NCBI RefSeq assembly: GCF_964340395.1
Contig: NC_135559.1
Coordinates: 16,860,050 to 16,924,049, forward strand
Direction of reading: 5' to 3'
From: Glandiceps talaboti
Taxonomy: Eukaryota > Hemichordata > Enteropneusta > Spengelidae
DNA: 64,000 nt
This document shows, in pieces, positions 59,163 through 64,000 of this stretch (within the stretch, counting starts at the first letter, position 1; every line of letters begins with the position of its first letter). The notes under the pieces are model-generated. The model made no database searches, was not told where the DNA came from, and was given only the letters and a program-made list of their open reading frames with translations. Both the position numbers and the translations under genes were made by a program.

Positions 59163-59290
59163 CCGACATGATGAATTATACAAGTATCTTTCTTTCCTTT
59201 TCTCCTGTGAATTTCAATATCCTGCCTATCTATCCTTGTCTGTAAATGGACTCCACTACTTTAAATTACAGTACAAGGTACGTATATCTA
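59163..59290 (+). repeat. Diverged array unit with 6-nt exon
   Basis: GAATTATACAAGTATCTTTC, CCTGTGAATTTCAATATCC and CTATCCTTGTCTGTAAATGG keep the order of the 452-bp unit but with many changes. It appears to be an older unit left outside the homogenised array. Confidence 0.7.
59272..59277 (+). CDS. 6-nt microexon TACAAG (Tyr-Lys)
   Basis: AAATTACAG before, GTACGT after. Two codons in phase 0. It is located exactly where the triplet sits in the other units, so it is a homologous but longer microexon. Confidence 0.5.
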
Positions 59291-59954
59291 AAGAATCCTG
59301 ATTTATTGCAGTTATTTTGTCTAACAATTATAGTTTTTCTATATTGTATGCCATTTTGCCAACTCTTATAACTATAAATAATAAATGCAGTAGTTATTTT
59401 CCAACATTGCATCACTTTCATTGTACATTGAACGAATCTATAATTTCATCATAAGTTTGAAGACATGCATATCAATGAATTCGAAGTGACCAGTTAAAAT
59501 TTAATTTCTTTGTTCCTTCAGTAAAATATTCACATCACTTTCACTCCGCCTGTAAATTGAAATTGAAGAATGCTTATTTATTCCAAATTATCTATTTACA
59601 ATTGAATCAGGTACACATCAAATGTCCTTTTTCAATATCTGAAATGCAATTCTGAAATCAAATATATCAAATAGCTGAAGATGTGATTGAGTAAGTGGTT
59701 AAAAAACTGTGTATATAGCTTAGATTAGACCTTGCATTCAGGTGTCATATGAAATTGGACAAAAATGTAATTTGTTTATATGAATTGATAGTAAAGATGT
59801 GCTTGATGTTTTTCCCTTCTTCTTTTGTCAACCTTTTTCTGTACTCTCCTTTGTTTTTGTTTGCCTTTGGTAAAATAAAATATGTAATTTACTTACATGA
59901 CCTTCTCTATTGATAACCTCTTACAGCTGAACTTCAATTACAATTTCATAAACT

Positions 59955-60060
59955 TTTTTTTAAATAAATGTCTTTCTTTTTGCCTTCTTGCCAATGAATG
60001 TGAATATCCTGTCTGCCCTTCCTTGTATGGAACCACTCTACAGCCTGTAAGTTATGATTT
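59955..60060 (+). repeat. Second diverged array unit
   Basis: AAATGTCTTTCTTTTTGCC, GAATATCCTGTCTGCCCTTC and CTTGTATGGA, followed by CTCTACAGCCTGTAAGTTAT, align with the 452-bp unit. Confidence 0.7.
60044..60046 (+). CDS. 3-nt microexon CCT (Pro), diverged unit
   Basis: CTCTACAG before, GTAAGTTATG after. The splice signals stay perfect although the unit is otherwise diverged, which argues that they are under selection. Confidence 0.6.
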
Positions 60061-60362
60061 ATAATACTTCCAAGACTAGTTATTCAATTGTAAGAATTTA
60101 AGGGCTTATTCACAAATGATATGTTTTAAAAAAGATATGGATTACACTAACAACAAAAATGTACGTATGAAAGATGTCATATTGATTACGCAATGGCAGA
60201 GCGATGACATAAACTTATATAATATTGCTATGGAGCCAACTCCTACATGCATATTAATATTCTTCTCTTTTGAGATGTGGTTTAATTAATGTTCTCCTTT
60301 TCTCAATTTCCTTCATCTCTTCCACTGTCATCCGCTCTGTTGTTCATCTCTATGGTGATTAG

Positions 60363-60386
60363 TTTGATACTGAAGAGATAAAGAGG
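60363..60386 (+). CDS. 24-nt exon (FDTEEIKR)
   Basis: A long pyrimidine-rich tract (CTCCTTTTCTCAATTTCC onwards) and GGTGATTAG precede it, and the donor GTAAGT follows. Eight whole codons in phase 0 read FDTEEIKR, a charged helix-like piece that leads naturally into QLEKAANQK of the next exon. Confidence 0.6.
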
Positions 60387-62316
60387 GTAAGTACTAAAAA
60401 CAATCATAAAATGGTAAAAGTCATTTTTAACCATGAATTGGCATTATGACAATATGAATAAATATATCACATGTTTTAAAGTGTACATGAAATGCTATTA
60501 ATTTCATTGGCTTTTAAAATCTATTTTAGCTTTTAAAAAAATTGGGTTCATATTCCTAGTTTGTGCGCATCACCTAGAAAGTCTCAAAAGTAATTGTCTC
60601 TCTGATCCTTACGGCGTTTCAAAATGTTATTTTAGCAAAGGCCATGTTCAATATTTATTCATGAATCACTAATTATCAGTACCTGCAATATCATTTTACC
60701 TCTTGCTAGTGGCTCATAATAGAAGAGCTACTGAGTTGTAAGATTTCATTGCAATGTGTGTTATGCTTGTATAGTACATTGACTATTTGTATAGCTGTTT
60801 CCATTAGCTAAGGGAGCCGTCATTATTTACAGTGGGGTGGAGGGGTGGAGGAATTGATGGGGGGGGGGGGCACTCGAAAATTTCAATGTCTTGGGGGATT
60901 ACTGGAAAATAAGAGAAACGGCACTGGGGAGGGGTTACTCAAAGAAATTGTCAATCAACAGTGTGATGCACTATAATATATATTACTCTGAACAAAACTT
61001 TTAATACAACATAAAATATAACTTTATTTACTTTCAGCTTGAATATAATAAACAAATGATGTAGTAGAAATACTTCACATAAGTTCTCGTTTCTACTGTT
61101 TTACACAGATACACCCTCAAGGCCTTTCTCTGAAAATTACACAAACTGTTTCAATATGGCACTGTATTATTATCAAGGATTTTTTAGCAGTACTGTATCT
61201 TACTTTGAGTTGAAAACATTAGATGACAACACTTTACTATTACAGATTACATATCAACTGTGTATATCACATCTTTGAGATTTGATTATGTTTATGTCTG
61301 ACAATTTTAAAATGGTCCAAGCTCTAAGCCATTCAGAAAATTGCAGACATTCAACACTTCGTAGACGTGATAATAAATATGTCAAATAAAATAGTAAAGA
61401 TTGTGAAAATAAAGTGTGTATAAATCTATACTATATGATTAAAATATAATAAATGTCTGATTCAACCTTTTATGAATTTAGCAAAAGTATGAATTGCAAT
61501 CAATTCCTGTTGAGACTATAAGTGTAAATATGTAGGAAAATGTAATAATGCTTTTGCTGTAGAACAGTTTAGAAAAAGAAAGCATTTAAAACTCCTATGT
61601 CACATCCATTCTAGTAAATAATTATTTTTAGTTTTAGATAAACAAGCTGCAACTTGTTTCCTCACTATCCCTGAGTATAATCAGTATGGCTTTCAAAACG
61701 TCTCTTCAACATTTATAAAACCGATTTTTTCCTTTTACCAAACATGATTTGTCTAAATTGTGGTCTATCAGGACACATTGTAATAGAATTGTTTTGGACA
61801 GTTGAACATTTTTGGAAAAGGACAATTGCAACATAATTACATCCGTTGTTTTTTAATAAATTAATTTGTAAATAATTATTCTATCAAACAATTTGATTTA
61901 CATTTGTTGAAGTGAAAAAGTTGCTGGCTTCTAAAACACATCACTTTATATTATTATTATTATATGCAGTGTGTGGGGGAGTGTCACTCAAATGTACCAT
62001 GTCAGATAGGGAGGTTATCAATTTTTTGAGCAAAATGGGGGGGCTACCCATATTTTCAATTTTTTCATTACCATTCCTCCAATTCTCTTTATTGTATATT
62101 AATAATACAAGTTCATGCATATGGATAGATATCTAAAGATTATAGTCCACTTAGCATGTTAGCAGATTACATGTTTTATGAGATAAAGCTCCTCTCAAAC
62201 ACTCTTTTAACTAAATGTTAAAGCCCAATAAATTCCCAGACTGGTAGAGACAATTAAAGTGAGGTATTCATATTATAATTATAGTAATTAACAATGAAGA
62301 TCATTCTATTACACAG
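60387..62316 (+). other. Intron before the GTPase exon
   Basis: AT-rich intron with a dispersed G-rich repeat at 60811-60960 and a second G-rich patch at about 61970-62045. No ORF supported. Confidence 0.55.
60811..60960 (+). repeat. Dispersed G-rich repeat
   Basis: It starts AGGGAGCCGTCATTATTTAC and has successive G runs separated by TTACTGGAAAATAAG-like text. Its start resembles the inverted ends of 17938-18545. Confidence 0.5.
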
Positions 62317-62512
62317 CAACTTGAAAAGGCAGCTAATCAGAAGGGTACTCATAAAAAACTATATCGTGGACGGATAATGTTTGTTGGAGCTTTTAGTTCT
62401 GGAAAAACATCAACGAAACGAAGTCTTTTCAACGAAGCATTTGAGGATTTACACTTGAGTACAGATGGAGCTGATATTTATGGCATTGATATAACTGAAT
62501 GGATAATTAAAG
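62317..62512 (+). CDS. GTPase exon: Roc-like P-loop domain, N-terminal part
   Basis: Acceptor TTACACAG, 65 codons plus one base, donor AAAG|GTAATT. Only phase 0 is open. It reads QLEKAANQKGTHKKLYRGR, then beta-strand and Walker A IMFVGAFSSGKTSTKRSLFN (GAFSSGKT fits GxxxxGKT), then EAFEDLHLSTDGADIYGID and ITEWIIK. The switch-I region with ST(D/E)G is typical of Roc (ROCO-type) and related small GTPase-like domains that follow regulatory domains. Further G motifs must lie in exons beyond the window. Joined to an N-terminal DED it suggests a nucleotide-switched signalling adaptor; that is inference. Confidence 0.85.
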
Positions 62513-64000
62513 GTAATTTACTTTAAAGTCTCATCTTTTCACTAAAAAAAAAAAAGTTAGAATGTTGTAGATAGTAAGATAACATACACTATATTATGGG
62601 ATAAGGTTCAATGTTGGATGAAAAACTTAATGTACGCCTCAGACCCCCCTTCTAACTTGATTGGCTGAAAATGACAATTGTTGCAGACTACAGTGTGTGG
62701 TACTATAAATACAAGACGTGTTCATGTATGTAGTGATACGGCTAAGATGTAGGCTATGACCATCATGGACAGCCTTAGAAAGGTATATTAATGTTGGCAT
62801 CAAAAAGGTGTTTGATATGCTGTGCAGTAAAAAGAACAACTACATCAAGAATATTCAGGAGATAGTTGTTGTGATATAGTTAATTTTAAGGTATCTTTTT
62901 GGCCTTATTACAAGAAGTCTTACTGTATTCAGTACAATGCATGCTCTCCATTGAATAATTCTTCCACTTTTCAAGTTGATGACACTGAGTTAGGAATATT
63001 CAGGGATACAAAACTTGGCGTTGGATAACTTTTCATAATTCCATTTGGCCAGATAAAAATCACTAAGTTTATTATTTATTGTGACAGCAGAATGTAGAAA
63101 AGAGAAATAACACAAAAGCATAGATTATTAATTGAAGAGTGGAAATCAAATTTGGAAAATACCCTTATTTCTAATTCCTTTGTTGAAGTTAACATTGGAA
63201 AATAACTTGTTTGGATAAGTATACACTTGCCTACCTAACCATCCATATTTTCATCGTTGCAATATACACCACCATTTGGCTGTTGGTATGGGCGTGGTCT
63301 TGTTGCTAAGTATGTATATACATCTATTGTTCGAATGTTTATCCATTTGTCTATTAATCCCTTTAGATAGCTTTGAAATACACATCATAGCTGTTGCTAT
63401 GAGTGTGGTCATGTTGCTAGGCATATTTGCATACATTTCTAGAATGGCTATACATGCACATTAACCTACTGTTAACTTTACAATACACACCACCAATTAA
63501 CTGTTGCTATGGGCATGGTTTTGTTGCTAGGAAAATTTGCAAATATTTCTAGTATGTTTATCCACTTACCTATAGTCACCCAATGCCTATTAATCCCGCA
63601 GGCTGTTTTCTTGCAATATACATTAGAAGATGTTTATCATAAGTGCGAACAAATTGGGGCTCCTCAATAAACGATCAGAACTGATTTCAAAGTGCCGCCA
63701 TGAAAACAAATACATTCTATCATTCCACCATGTCACTCCTCAACACGCATCACATCCGGGTACCAGTTCTTCTGCGAGTTCGAATTCTATCACTTGAATT
63801 CCAGTTAGTCGTCTGAACATTGCATTCAAGCGTGAAACTCTGAGTAATGGCTCCGTACCATAACTTGTGTATTTTGTGTATATATATTATATATATACTG
63901 TATCTTATGTATTTATGTATCAATGTGTGTGTATATATGTCTCCAATTATGTATTTATGTATTCATTAAAGTTATGAAACGTCATTACCACAAAAAATGT
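62513..64000 (+). other. Start of the next intron, continues past the window
   Basis: No acceptor with a convincing G-domain continuation was found before the right edge. The region holds the reversed dispersed units at 63265-63545 and AT-rich microsatellite-like sequence at about 63880-63960. Confidence 0.5.
63265..63545 (-). repeat. Dispersed repeat units related to 24650-25290, reversed
   Basis: Three units on the plus strand read as the reverse complement of the intron 1 element: CATTTGGCTGTTGGTATGGG, GTGGTCATGTTGCTAGGCA and TAACTGTTGCTATGGGCATG. They show that the family at 23990-25384 occurs more than once in this gene. Confidence 0.65.

Noticed and set aside
59521-59552. Candidate exon after TTGTTCCTTCAG
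   Set aside because: In the required phase 0 it starts with TAA, so it cannot be part of the coding model.

Overview
The window is metazoan nuclear DNA: GT-AG introns, many microsatellites, dispersed repeats, LINE fragments and a Maverick/Polinton element. The animal-type death effector domain (DED) and Roc-like GTPase exons, with the repeat style, suggest a marine invertebrate (lancelet, hemichordate or mollusc-like), but the species cannot be fixed from sequence alone.

Layout. 1-17342 is a gene-poor tandem segmental duplication with a unit of about 8 kb (copy A 1-8736, copy B 8737-16615, truncated copy C from 16616). Copies A and B each carry the same decayed minus-strand LINE with an 80-bp near-perfect palindrome. 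17343-20913 holds microsatellites, a possible foldback element and the probable promoter region of the host gene. From 20914 to beyond the right edge runs one plus-strand host gene. Exon 1 (20914-21019) and exon 2 (48259-48447) together encode a DED. A P-loop, Roc-like GTPase exon lies at 62317-62512.

Between the DED and the GTPase is the most unusual feature of the window. Fifteen tandem units of 452-453 bp (about 51669-58589) each contain the pattern CTACAG-NNN-GTAAG: a splice acceptor, exactly three bases, and a splice donor. The surrounding unit is almost invariant, but the three bases differ: GGG, ATT, CCT, GCT, ATT, CAT, ATT, GCT, ATT, GAG, ATG, CGT, AAG, CGT, AAG. With a 5-nt microexon upstream (49546-49550) and short exons downstream (6, 3 and 24 nt), all phases fit, and each triplet is one whole codon in a frame that stays open from DED to GTPase (574 coding nt, 22 predicted exons). 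I read this as an array of hypervariable one-codon microexons that could change the DED-GTPase linker one residue at a time by alternative splicing.

Intron 1 (27.2 kb) contains a full-length Polinton at 26964-43793: 16.8 kb, long terminal inverted repeats beginning 5'-AG, and a 6-bp CACACA target-site duplication. It carries protein-primed PolB, a two-repeat NPxTxR protein, a zinc-finger protein and a beta-rich capsid-like protein on the minus strand. On the plus strand are a chromodomain integrase, an A32-type packaging ATPase, a probable double-jelly-roll major capsid protein and several membrane or unknown proteins. Many genes carry internal stops or frameshifts (PolB, integrase, ATPase and others), while the capsid gene and several small genes are intact, so this copy is a decaying provirus-like element. 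No adenain-like protease was recognised.
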